Shown in pieces: positions 14,554-21,103 of a stretch of 30,374 bases of DNA. Where the stretch lies: IMG/VR virus record IMGVR_UViG_3300011115_000700, positions 1 to 30,374 of that record. One strand, 5' to 3'. The translations under genes were made by a program, and so were the position numbers. Origin of the DNA: a virus. Each line of letters starts with the position of its first letter. Within the stretch, counting starts at the first letter, position 1. The notes under the pieces are model-generated. The model made no database searches and was not told the origin of the DNA. It saw only the letters and a program-made list of their open reading frames with translations.

Positions 14554-15396
14554 ATGGCTTTGACTAACTTCATCCCGGCTGTATGGTCGGCTTCGCTACT
14601 GACGAATCTCCAGAAGAGCCTCGTCTTTGGCAACCTCGCAAACCGTGACTACGAAGGCGAAGTCGCCGGCGCAGGTTCGACGGTCAACATCAACGCAATC
14701 GGCGCAGTGACGGTCGGCTCATACACGAAGAGCACCGACCACAGCGTGCCGGAAACTCTGACTTCAACTCAGAGCATCCTCGCCATCGACCAGCAGAAGT
14801 TCTTCAACTTCTTGATTGACGATGTAGACAAGGCTCAGACGGTTCCGAAGGTAATGGAAGCGGCTATGGCCGAAGCTGGATACGCGCTCGCCAACGATGT
14901 AGATAGCTACATCTCTGGCCTTCACGCCTCCGCCTCGTCCTCAAACCTCGTCGGCTCAACGGCTACGCCTACCGCTCTCACGAGCGCTAACGCTTACGAG
15001 TCGCTGGTCACGCTGTCGAAGCTGCTCTCGATCAGCAACGCAAGCAAGCAAGATCGCTGGATCGCGCTTCCGCCGCAGTGGATCGCTCTACTGCTAGCTG
15101 ACAGCCGCTTCGTAGCGTCTGGCGCTCCTGAAGGTGACGCTCGCCTCGTGAACGGCCTTGTCGGTCGCGCTGCTGGCTTCAACATCTACGAGACGAACAA
15201 CACGACCATCGTCTCGTCCACGAAGTACAAGGTGCTCGCCGGTACGTCACAGGCAATCACCTACGCAAATCAGGTTGATTCGGTAGTCGCCTACCGTCCT
15301 GAGCTGCGCTTCGCAGATGCCGTCAAGGGTCTGCACATCTACGGCGCGAAGGTAGTCCGGCCAGAGTGCCTGGCTTGCGCCACCGTCACCTTCTAA
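14554..15396 (+). CDS. Major capsid protein (HK97-fold type)
   Basis: 280 residues; AAAGGAG before ATG 14554. The N-terminus FIPAVWSASLLTNLQKSLVF is the typical opening of the P22-coat/HK97-like capsid family, followed by the E-loop-like VNINAIGAVTVGSYT and SVPETLTSTQS. The axial A domain includes DRWIALPPQWIALLL, and the C-terminus ends in YGAKVVRPECLACATVTF. Self-assembles on scaffold into the icosahedral head. No protease-cleaved delta domain is seen, in keeping with the separate scaffold gene. Confidence 0.88.
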   Translation: MALTNFIPAVWSASLLTNLQKSLVFGNLANRDYEGEVAGAGSTVNINAIGAVTVGSYTKSTDHSVPETLTSTQSILAIDQQKFFNFLIDDVDKAQTVPKVMEAAMAEAGYALANDVDSYISGLHASASSSNLVGSTATPTALTSANAYESLVTLSKLLSISNASKQDRWIALPPQWIALLLADSRFVASGAPEGDARLVNGLVGRAAGFNIYETNNTTIVSSTKYKVLAGTSQAITYANQVDSVVAYRPELRFADAVKGLHIYGAKVVRPECLACATVTF

Positions 15397-15406
15397 AGAA
15401 GGTTTC

Positions 15407-15473
15407 AGCGACGCTCCGGCGCTACTCAGTTGAGTAGCTAGGGCTAGGCAGGGTTCGACTCCCTGCCGTCGCT
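15407..15473 (+). ncRNA. tRNA-like three-stem RNA element without anticodon arm
   Basis: In the 131-bp gap after the capsid gene. AGCGACG (15407-15413) pairs perfectly with CGTCGCT (15467-15473) as an acceptor-like helix. Inside are GCTACTC/GAGTAGC (15421-15427, 15432-15438), like a D arm, and GGCAGGG/CCCTGCC (15447-15453, 15461-15467) around the loop TTCGACT, a consensus T loop with G before it. Only 8 nt (TAGGGCTA) separate the two arms, too few for an anticodon arm. No 3' CCA is encoded. It is therefore not a working tRNA; it could be a tRNA mimic, an RNA-processing site, or the tRNA-derived core of attP. Confidence 0.55.
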
Positions 15474-15527
15474 TCAGTTTGTGGACACCTACGGCCACAA
15501 CTTGCATCGCTAAACGAGGAGAATCCT

Positions 15528-15980
15528 TTGCCGATCACCGTCTACTACTCCGCCGCCGCGACTTTGCGCGACGAGCTGGGCGTATCCTCAGTGGTTCTAA
15601 CCGATGACGCCGCGAACCGTCTGATCCGCAAGGCCGAAGGTGAGATCGACCGGCTAATCGGGGTCAGGCCGACCGATGACACGACAGGCCGCAAGGTCGT
15701 ACAGGCTGACGTTGACGCTTGGCAGTGGACGAAGCTCGGCAGGGCTACGACCGTAATCGCGGCAGCTATCTACTCCAACGCGGAAGGAATCGACCTACCG
15801 CAGTGGGAGCGCGTCAAGGGGCCGGACTTTGAGTTTCAAGGCCCGAACAGCTCGACGAGCCGCGAAGCCCTCAACGAGCTAGATCAGAGCGGCCTACGTC
15901 GCTTGACCGGCTCCGCTCACGGCAGGGTGCCAGGACGCTTCGATTCATTCCTACAAGCTACGAGACACGGGGGGCCATAA
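15528..15980 (+). CDS. Head-tail connector / adaptor protein
   Basis: 150 residues, TTG start after GAGGAG. The N-terminal helical part (AAATLRDELGVSSVVLTDDA, AEGEIDRLIG) is the pattern of the gp6/gp15-like adaptors that plug into the portal ring; the C-terminus is basic. It is the first gene after the capsid gene and tRNA-like element. Role inferred from size, helix content and synteny. Confidence 0.65.
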   Translation: MPITVYYSAAATLRDELGVSSVVLTDDAANRLIRKAEGEIDRLIGVRPTDDTTGRKVVQADVDAWQWTKLGRATTVIAAAIYSNAEGIDLPQWERVKGPDFEFQGPNSSTSREALNELDQSGLRRLTGSAHGRVPGRFDSFLQATRHGGP

Positions 15981-16427
15981 GTGGCTGACAACGTAAGCAT
16001 AAATGCGAGCTCAGGGACAGCCAACGTCAGCACCGATGACGTAGGCGGAGTGCAGTTTCAGAACGTCAAGCTAGACATTGGCGGCAACGGCCTAAGCGTC
16101 CCGCTCTCCTCAACTAACCCGCTGCCAGTCACCGCTTCGGTTATCAACGCTTCGATCACCGATGGGCGAACGGTAGTCACGACCGCCGGCACGCGCGTCG
16201 CCCTAGCCTCCTCAACGGTCGTCAAGGAAGTAGTCATCACCGCCGAGACAGACAACACCGGCATCGTGGTCGTCGGCGGCTCAACCTGCGTCGCTGCTCT
16301 TGCTACTCGGCGCGGTATCCCGCTGAACGCTGGCGACTCGGTGAGCTTTCAGATCACAAACCTAAACGCGATCAGCATTGACTCTACGGTCAGCACTGAT
16401 GGCGTGACTTACGTGGCGTTCTCCTAA
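15981..16427 (+). CDS. Beta-rich virion structural protein (decoration/fibre-like)
   Basis: 148 residues, GTG start immediately after the preceding TAA. Nearly all beta: long Thr/Ser/Val stretches (TVVKEVVITAETDN, then GIPLNAGDSVSFQI) that resemble small phage head decoration or fibre-tip domains ending in a GVTYVAF-type strand. No enzymatic motif. First of three consecutive beta-rich genes between the capsid and the head-tail joining genes, where many phages keep head fibres. Exact role unknown. Confidence 0.55.
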   Translation: MADNVSINASSGTANVSTDDVGGVQFQNVKLDIGGNGLSVPLSSTNPLPVTASVINASITDGRTVVTTAGTRVALASSTVVKEVVITAETDNTGIVVVGGSTCVAALATRRGIPLNAGDSVSFQITNLNAISIDSTVSTDGVTYVAFS

Positions 16428-16864
16428 TGGCTAGCGTATCGAGGGTTGCTAACGAATACACGGTTTTGGGTGTTCACACGCTCACAACGGCGTTTACTAC
16501 TTCGGCAACGCATACGACTTATCAGGATGAGGGTTTGACGTTGAGCGTTACTTATTTACCTTCACGTATTCTGCGTGTGTCGTTCAATCTCAATCCATTT
16601 TGTTCGGGGGGGGTGCAAGCTATGGCGTTTCAAGTGTTGCGTGGCGCAACGTCAACGCGCGAGTTTTTTATCAACCCTGTTGCGTTGTCAGCCGCCGGCG
16701 TGACTTACGTCGGTCTGTCACATACGTTTAATGGGCCTGCGACGGGCGCAACCGAAACCTTCAAACTGCAAATCAAGGCGGGCGATGCAAACACTGCTGT
16801 TCAGTCGTATGGGGCCGCGACCATACCGCGGCAGCTTATCGTTGAAGACTTGGGACCACAATAA
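16427..16864 (+). CDS. Beta-rich virion protein, atypical base composition (145 aa)
   Basis: The ATG overlaps the previous TAA. The protein starts MASVSRVANEYTVLGVHTLT and is almost all beta strand with many threonines. Its DNA is visibly poorer in GC than the surrounding genes (TTG, GTT, TTT and ACG codons prevail) and contains a run of eight G (16606-16613) within codons, a sign of recent acquisition or rapid change. The next gene begins MASVTR, so the two may be related modules. Likely surface-exposed head or tail decoration; receptor binding is possible but unproven. Confidence 0.55.
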   Translation: MASVSRVANEYTVLGVHTLTTAFTTSATHTTYQDEGLTLSVTYLPSRILRVSFNLNPFCSGGVQAMAFQVLRGATSTREFFINPVALSAAGVTYVGLSHTFNGPATGATETFKLQIKAGDANTAVQSYGAATIPRQLIVEDLGPQ

Positions 16865-16875
16865 GGGGGCATTGA

Positions 16876-17409
16876 ATGGCATCTGTTACTAGGAATCCAC
16901 GACCACTATTCGTTACGACACTGCCACCGGCAGCTGACGGAATGGAAGTCTATTACCGCGCTGACTCAACTAACGGCGTTATCTGGCATCTACGTGCTCG
17001 CTCGGTGGCTAATGGTGGCTCCGCTACGTACCCCTGGGAGTTCGTCGGGGGGGGGGCTTTAGCTACTGATTCACTCAGTCAGATTGCCGCGACTGCGGCT
17101 TACTCAGTAGCTAATGCTTGGGTGAGTATTGGGGCTGCGGTTTCGGATACGGCACCGCTCGCCGGCGAATACCGCTGCGACGCTACGGCAACGGTTTACA
17201 ATCGCTCAACAGGCATACGGCACCGCTCGCCGGCGAATACCGCTGCGACGCTACGGCAACGGTTTACAATCGCTCAACAGGCACCGGCTCAATCGGTGTT
17301 GCTAATCCGACGACACCAGCGTTTCAAACAAGCTATACAAGCAGCGGCGATCAATTCGGCGTACACAGCATTTCGCAAACCCTTACGGCAACCGCCGCCG
17401 CCGTCTTGA
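16876..17409 (+). CDS. Beta-rich structural protein, frame-disrupted by a duplication
   Basis: As it stands, 177 residues. Residues 1-56 (DGMEVYYRADSTNGVIWHLR, then YPWEFVGGGAL) match a motif common in actinophage tail or fibre proteins. From about residue 113 the frame becomes nonsense because a perfect 68-bp unit is repeated at 17147-17282. With one copy removed, the frame joins VYNRSTG to TGSIGVANPTTPAFQ and runs to 17498 as a coherent protein of 184 residues. A run of ten G (17047-17056) lies within the coding part. So the present gene encodes an altered C-terminus, or the duplication is an assembly artefact. Confidence 0.6.
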   Translation: MASVTRNPRPLFVTTLPPAADGMEVYYRADSTNGVIWHLRARSVANGGSATYPWEFVGGGALATDSLSQIAATAAYSVANAWVSIGAAVSDTAPLAGEYRCDATATVYNRSTGIRHRSPANTAATLRQRFTIAQQAPAQSVLLIRRHQRFKQAIQAAAINSAYTAFRKPLRQPPPPS

Positions 17410-17498
17410 CGCTCAAGTTTGCTTTCACGGCAACTAGCGACATCAACTTCTATCGTGCGAGCACATCAGTCAGCATCACACCTATAAGGGTTGGCTAA
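17118..17498 (+). pseudogene. Detached C-terminal part of the structural gene at 16876
   Basis: This frame is open from TTG 17118, but only the part from about 17217 onward makes sense: it repeats APLAGEYRCDATATVYNRST and continues into TGSIGVANPTTPAFQTSYTS and a beta-rich end (TSVSITPIRVG). Upstream of that it is an out-of-frame reading of the first repeat copy, rich in Arg and Gly. It has no Shine-Dalgarno. It is best regarded as the severed C-terminus of the preceding gene rather than as an independent gene. Confidence 0.55.
17147..17282 (+). repeat. Perfect 68-bp tandem duplication
   Basis: Positions 17147-17214 and 17215-17282 are identical over 68 bp, beginning ATACGGCACCGCTCGCC and ending CGCTCAACAGGC. 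Since 68 is not divisible by three, the second copy shifts the frame of the gene. The absence of any difference between the copies points to a very recent event or to an assembly error. Confidence 0.92.
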
Positions 17499-17510
17499 GA
17501 AGGAGGCAGT

Positions 17511-17558
17511 ATGAGTTTGCTACTGCTACTCCAACACGCAGACAAGGGGAAACCGTGA
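17511..17558 (+). CDS. 15-codon mini-ORF (MSLLLLLQHADKGKP)
   Basis: ATG 17511 follows the strong Shine-Dalgarno AAGGAGG at 5 nt, and the TGA overlaps the GTG start of the next gene. It encodes MSLLLLLQHADKGKP. The same first seven residues open the tail-tip protein at 26232. It may be a leader peptide that couples translation to the next gene, or the remnant of a larger gene that once started with this motif. A coding role is supported only by the ribosome-binding site and the overlap. Confidence 0.45.
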   Translation: MSLLLLLQHADKGKP

Positions 17559-17926
17559 CTAACGCAACGCTAACCACGATCACGGTTCCCGGCTCAGTAG
17601 ATGCTTACGGCGACCCAGCCTCCAACACCTCAGCGTGGACAGGCGCAGTGAAGGGCTACTTGAAGCGGCCTCGTATTGAGCAAACCGGCGGCGACCTAGA
17701 GGCAGATCGCAAGTCCGACACCTTCGTAGCTAACGCAAGCAGCGCCCGCACCTTGATCGCCGCAGTCGTCGCCGGCGCCGACGCGCAGGCCGCGACCGTA
17801 ACGATCATCGACCGCAGGCAAGCAGTCCCCGTCACAAACACTTACCGCGTCAAGGGGCTGGAGCTGATCGCCGCCGGAACGGTCGCAGATAGCGTCCGGC
17901 TAGTCCTTCGCCGCGAAGAGCCGTAG
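17555..17926 (+). CDS. Head closure / head-tail joining protein
   Basis: 123 residues, GTG start coupled to the mini-ORF. Beta-rich body with TNATLTTITVPGSVDAYGDP at the N-terminus, central WTGAVKGYLKRPR and a terminal LIAAGTVADSVRLVLRR strand pair. This is the size and pattern of phage head-closure (SPP1 gp16/lambda FII-like) proteins. Located between connector genes and the minor capsid gene. Assigned mainly from synteny. Confidence 0.5.
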   Translation: MTNATLTTITVPGSVDAYGDPASNTSAWTGAVKGYLKRPRIEQTGGDLEADRKSDTFVANASSARTLIAAVVAGADAQAATVTIIDRRQAVPVTNTYRVKGLELIAAGTVADSVRLVLRREEP

Positions 17927-18817
17927 ATGGCAAAGCGCGAGCCGTTCCCTCACGACGATCTCGTGGAGGAGATGGCGCGAACCTTCCGTGACGTTCAGCG
18001 CACTCTCGCCGCGCAGATCCAGTCAGCAATCGCGCAGGGCCGCCTAGAGTACGCCGCCGAGCGCCGGATGCAGTACGCCGCAGTCCTGGCGACGCTCGAC
18101 CGGCTCGGAGCGCAGACCGACCAGCAGGCTCGCAAGGTTGTCGCCGATGCTTTCAAGGAAGGCGCAGGCAAGACCGGGGCTCAGATCAGCCAGCAGGCAG
18201 GCTTCGCCGTCTCGGTTCCGTTCAGCTTCACCGGGGTTCAGCAGGACGCTATCGAAGCGCTCCAAAGGGAAGTAGTCGACAGTCTTGGAATCAGCCGCCG
18301 AACGGTTGGCCGCAGCGTCGAAGACCTCTACGCGAAGGCTGGCCGCAGGGCGACCGTTAGAGCGCTTCTAGGCGCTGATGGTAGTCCGCAGATAGCAGCG
18401 CGTCGGCTCAAAGCAGACCTGCTTAGAGAGCCCTACGTGAAGCGGCTGATTGAGAAGGGCGGAACCGGGTTCACCGACCGCGCCGGCAAGAAGTGGAGCC
18501 TCCAAAGCTACTCAGAGATGGTCGTCCGCACTACGACCCGCAAAGCAGTCGTCGAAGGTCAGATAGCGAAGATGGCGAGCCTCGGCGTGAACCTCGCAAG
18601 GGTCAGCACTCACGCCTCAGCTTGCGCGATCTGCGTACCAAAGCAGGGGCGCCTAGTCAGCCTTGACGGATCGACAAGCGACTACAACGGCGAAGCGGTC
18701 GCGGATCTCTCGTCGGTAGGTGCGCCGCCGTATCATCCGAACTGCCGTCACACTTTGCAGCCGGTCGTCGCGGACATCGAAGCGCTTCGTCAAGAGATGG
18801 GAGTCACCGTTGCCTGA
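17927..18817 (+). CDS. Minor capsid protein (Phage_min_cap2/MuF-like)
   Basis: 296 residues; its ATG directly follows the previous TAG. The N-terminal 100 residues are helical. The C-terminal part shows the family signature: YSEMVVRTTTRKAVVEGQI, then HASACAICVPKQGRLVSLDG and PPYHPNCRHTLQP near the end, with conserved Cys and His residues. MuF-type proteins are associated with the portal vertex and may be injected with the DNA. In many phages this gene follows the portal directly; here it lies about 4 kb downstream, after capsid and connector genes, which is an unusual position. Confidence 0.82.
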   Translation: MAKREPFPHDDLVEEMARTFRDVQRTLAAQIQSAIAQGRLEYAAERRMQYAAVLATLDRLGAQTDQQARKVVADAFKEGAGKTGAQISQQAGFAVSVPFSFTGVQQDAIEALQREVVDSLGISRRTVGRSVEDLYAKAGRRATVRALLGADGSPQIAARRLKADLLREPYVKRLIEKGGTGFTDRAGKKWSLQSYSEMVVRTTTRKAVVEGQIAKMASLGVNLARVSTHASACAICVPKQGRLVSLDGSTSDYNGEAVADLSSVGAPPYHPNCRHTLQPVVADIEALRQEMGVTVA

Positions 18818-19157
18818 AGTCCGATACGTGGGCCTCGCCTTTCTTCACTCTCGCGGCGTTGAAGCCGTAGCGCAAGCAGTCGGCAAGGCCGCGCTGGATC
18901 TTGAAGGCCGCGCGCAGGCCGTGACTCCAGTTGACACCGGCACACTAAAGGCTTCGATCCACGTTGAAGGGCCGGAGGTTCGCGGCAACGAGGCAACCGC
19001 CAAAGTCTCAACCGGCGGCGAGTCTTCCGAGTACGCGATCTACGTTCACGAAGGCACGAGCCGGATGGCGGCCAGTAAGTTCATCGAGCGACCGCTGCTC
19101 TCAATGATCCCCGTCTACCAGCGATACATTGAAGACGCAGGAAGGCAGGCGTTCTAA
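18810..19157 (+). CDS. HK97 gp10-like neck / tail completion protein
   Basis: I choose TTG 18810: GGGAG lies 6-7 nt upstream and it overlaps the end of the minor capsid gene. The longer in-frame ORF from 18720 would lie inside that gene. The 115-residue product includes QAVTPVDTGTLKASIHVEG (about 35-53) followed by a beta sheet, YAIYVHEGTSRMAASKFIER and a terminal helix: the V-DTG-L-S and Y-x3-HEGT pattern of the HK97-gp10 family. It takes part in connecting head and tail. Confidence 0.78.
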   Translation: MPEVRYVGLAFLHSRGVEAVAQAVGKAALDLEGRAQAVTPVDTGTLKASIHVEGPEVRGNEATAKVSTGGESSEYAIYVHEGTSRMAASKFIERPLLSMIPVYQRYIEDAGRQAF

Positions 19158-19663
19158 TGCCCTACCACATCATCGAAGAGCTTCAGACCTACCTCATCGC
19201 GCAGGGCGTAGGGCAATCACCGTCAGCGACACCTTCGGCCACTATCCCTTCTATCTGGATTCAGCCGCGAGACGGCGCCCGTCTCCCCGGCAAGATGCGA
19301 GCAGCGTTCACCGCCGCTCAGTCAAAGGTTGAGACAACTACCGTCACTCTGATAGATACGCAGACCGGCTCACCGATGAACGGCGCGCTAGAGGCATACC
19401 TAGACGAGTCCTTCATCGACATCATCGTTCGCTGCAAGACCGCAGCTCCGGGGAAGCTCGTTCACCGCACTATCCGAGGGCTACTAACTCCAATAGGCGA
19501 CTTGAACGGCAAGCACAACTGGACGATGGGCAGCGTCACCGTTCAATACTCAACCGCCTGGAGAGCCGAGCAGCCGCTACCAGCTGACCCGGACTCAGAC
19601 GTACAGACTTATGACCGCGTAGCGAGTTATCGCTTCGGGGTTCGCCGTACCGCACTCGCATAA
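19157..19663 (+). CDS. Tail terminator protein
   Basis: 168 residues; the ATG overlaps the preceding TAA. Helical start (YHIIEELQTYLIAQGVGQSP) then beta strands with IDTQTGSPMNGALEAYLDES, consistent with the alpha/beta fold of tail terminators (lambda gpU/SPP1 gp17-like) that cap the tail tube and receive the head. Position between the gp10-like gene and the tail tube genes is the standard one. No strong motif, so the call is partly positional. Confidence 0.6.
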   Translation: MPYHIIEELQTYLIAQGVGQSPSATPSATIPSIWIQPRDGARLPGKMRAAFTAAQSKVETTTVTLIDTQTGSPMNGALEAYLDESFIDIIVRCKTAAPGKLVHRTIRGLLTPIGDLNGKHNWTMGSVTVQYSTAWRAEQPLPADPDSDVQTYDRVASYRFGVRRTALA

Positions 19664-19666
19664 CTC

Positions 19667-19692
19667 CCGCTAGCCGAACGGTCGGCCAGCGG
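19667..19692 (+). promoter_or_regulatory. Stable hairpin between neck and tail genes
   Basis: CCGCT (19667-19671) pairs with AGCGG (19688-19692) and GCCGA (19673-19677) with TCGGC (19682-19686), separated by an A/C mismatch and closed by an ACGG loop. It lies in the 58-bp gap directly after the tail-terminator stop. No U-run follows, so it is more likely an attenuator or an RNA-processing/stability element that adjusts the abundance of tail transcripts than a true terminator. Confidence 0.42.
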
Positions 19693-19721
19693 TCACCCAT
19701 CCCTCGATCAAGGAGATCGCG

Positions 19722-20069
19722 TTGTCACGTTTCCTAAAGCTGCCCGATTCTGTCGGAGTTAGCCCGAAGTATGTAATCAAGGACGGCGTAGAGGTAGAGA
19801 ATCCTCGCGCCGGCGAACTAGAGCCACTGAGCAGCATCGGCGTACCTATCGCCATTCCCGTAATGAACGGCAAAGAGGTTGTCGAGCAGAGCAGCACCTA
19901 CCACATTGAGCCCGCCGCAAAGCTCGGCAAGGGCGAGTGGGCGCGCATCGTTCCTGGCACTCGGAGCGTTGAGGTTGACCACGTAGGACTAGCAAATGTT
20001 CTTATCCAACAGGCCGGTTACGTGGAAGATCCCGCGTCTGGTAAATCAACGACCCCGGAGGTCAAGTAA
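19722..20069 (+). CDS. Hypothetical protein upstream of the tail tube gene (115 aa)
   Basis: TTG start after AAGGAG. A small mixed protein (SRFLKLPDSVGVSPKYVIKD, then SIGVPIAIPVMNGKEVVEQS) with several beta strands. Similar-sized unknown genes often precede the major tail protein in siphoviruses and may be neck or tail-tube accessory proteins. No motif allows a firmer call. Confidence 0.55.
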   Translation: MSRFLKLPDSVGVSPKYVIKDGVEVENPRAGELEPLSSIGVPIAIPVMNGKEVVEQSSTYHIEPAAKLGKGEWARIVPGTRSVEVDHVGLANVLIQQAGYVEDPASGKSTTPEVK

Positions 20070-20071
20070 CT

Positions 20072-21103
20072 ATGGCGACAGTCATTGAGAGCGGTATCGG
20101 CACAATCAACTACGGTCGCCAGTCAGCGAAAGGCACCATCGCTACTGCCGCGACAACTACGGTCGGCTACGACCAGCCAAAGTGGGCTGGCGGCAACCTC
20201 AGCCCGAACAAGAAACTCGGCAACGCTGAGTTTATCGACGGTTCACGCTTCGGCTCGCCGTCGACGTACACCGACTCGGTAGGCGGAGAAGTCGGCTCAC
20301 TGAGCCTTCAGCTCCAGCCAGAGAACGCGGGCCTTTACAGCGCCGCGATTCTCGGAGTCGACACCGTTACCGGCGCGTCTGATCCTTATACCCATACGAT
20401 TACCAGCGCTGGAACGAGCGGCCACTGGGCTACCTGGTGGCAGAAGGTCGGCTCCGCAGTAGGGCCAGAACGCGAGTACTTTATGGACTCCAAGATCGCC
20501 AAGCTCGCTCTGAGCTCGACGTTCGCTGACAAGGTTCTCAAAGCCGACATCGACATTCAATCGCTGACAGCCGCGACAACCTACGCGACCGACGCTGCTA
20601 AGACGCAGAACACATCAGACCCGTACTTCCACACGGAAGCGACCGGCAGCTTTAGCGTTGACTCGCTCGTAATCAACGAGGTCACGGAAGCGATGCTGGA
20701 AGTCGATACGATGATGAAGCCGTTCTACGGTGACAGCATCGCTCCACTACAGCTAATCGAAGGCAAGGGGCTAATCACGAACAGCGTCAAGAGCATTGTC
20801 ACCGACGACACTCTCGGCAAGTTCCGTAAGGCTGTCTACAACTCGGCGGCTCCTTCGTCCAGTACGGCAGTCAACGCGACAGTGTTCTACGCCGCGATGA
20901 CGCAGACGTACACTCGCTCGGCAACCAAGACGCTGACGATCACCTGCCCTCGCGTTGCGATTGACCCGGCGACGATGGACGTTGCTCCGAAGCCCGAAGG
21001 TGGAGAGATCGAACTGACTCTCGGCGGAACAGCGCTGAAGAACGGCGGGACCGCAGCTCTCACCATCGTCGCTCTCTCAGCCGACGCAACCACCTACGCC
21101 TAA
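20072..21103 (+). CDS. Major tail protein (tail tube)
   Basis: 343 residues; starts just after the stop of the previous gene. Beta-rich and threonine-rich: N-terminal arm (VIESGIGTINYGRQSAKGTI), core strands (VGSLSLQLQPENAGLYSAAI, TFADKVLKADIDIQSL) and a last domain with MDVAPKPEGGEIELTL. This is the pattern of siphovirus tail-tube subunits, and the two following genes are the assembly chaperone and tape measure, which fixes the assignment. Polymerises into the tail tube whose length is set by the tape measure. Confidence 0.82.
   Translation: MATVIESGIGTINYGRQSAKGTIATAATTTVGYDQPKWAGGNLSPNKKLGNAEFIDGSRFGSPSTYTDSVGGEVGSLSLQLQPENAGLYSAAILGVDTVTGASDPYTHTITSAGTSGHWATWWQKVGSAVGPEREYFMDSKIAKLALSSTFADKVLKADIDIQSLTAATTYATDAAKTQNTSDPYFHTEATGSFSVDSLVINEVTEAMLEVDTMMKPFYGDSIAPLQLIEGKGLITNSVKSIVTDDTLGKFRKAVYNSAAPSSSTAVNATVFYAAMTQTYTRSATKTLTITCPRVAIDPATMDVAPKPEGGEIELTLGGTALKNGGTAALTIVALSADATTYA

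Noticed and set aside
15407-15473. Ordinary functional tRNA gene
   Set aside because: Only 8 nt separate the D-like and T arms; there is no anticodon stem-loop and no CCA.
17047-17056. Phase-variable G10 tract that would repair the broken structural gene by slippage
   Set aside because: Reading the -1 frame after the G-run meets a TGA at 17067-17069, so one extra G or a -1 slip cannot join the N-terminal part to the C-terminal frame.
18720-18809. Upstream extension of the gp10-like gene
   Set aside because: The extra 30 residues are an out-of-frame reading of the minor capsid gene end; TTG 18810 has the ribosome-binding site and typical overlap.
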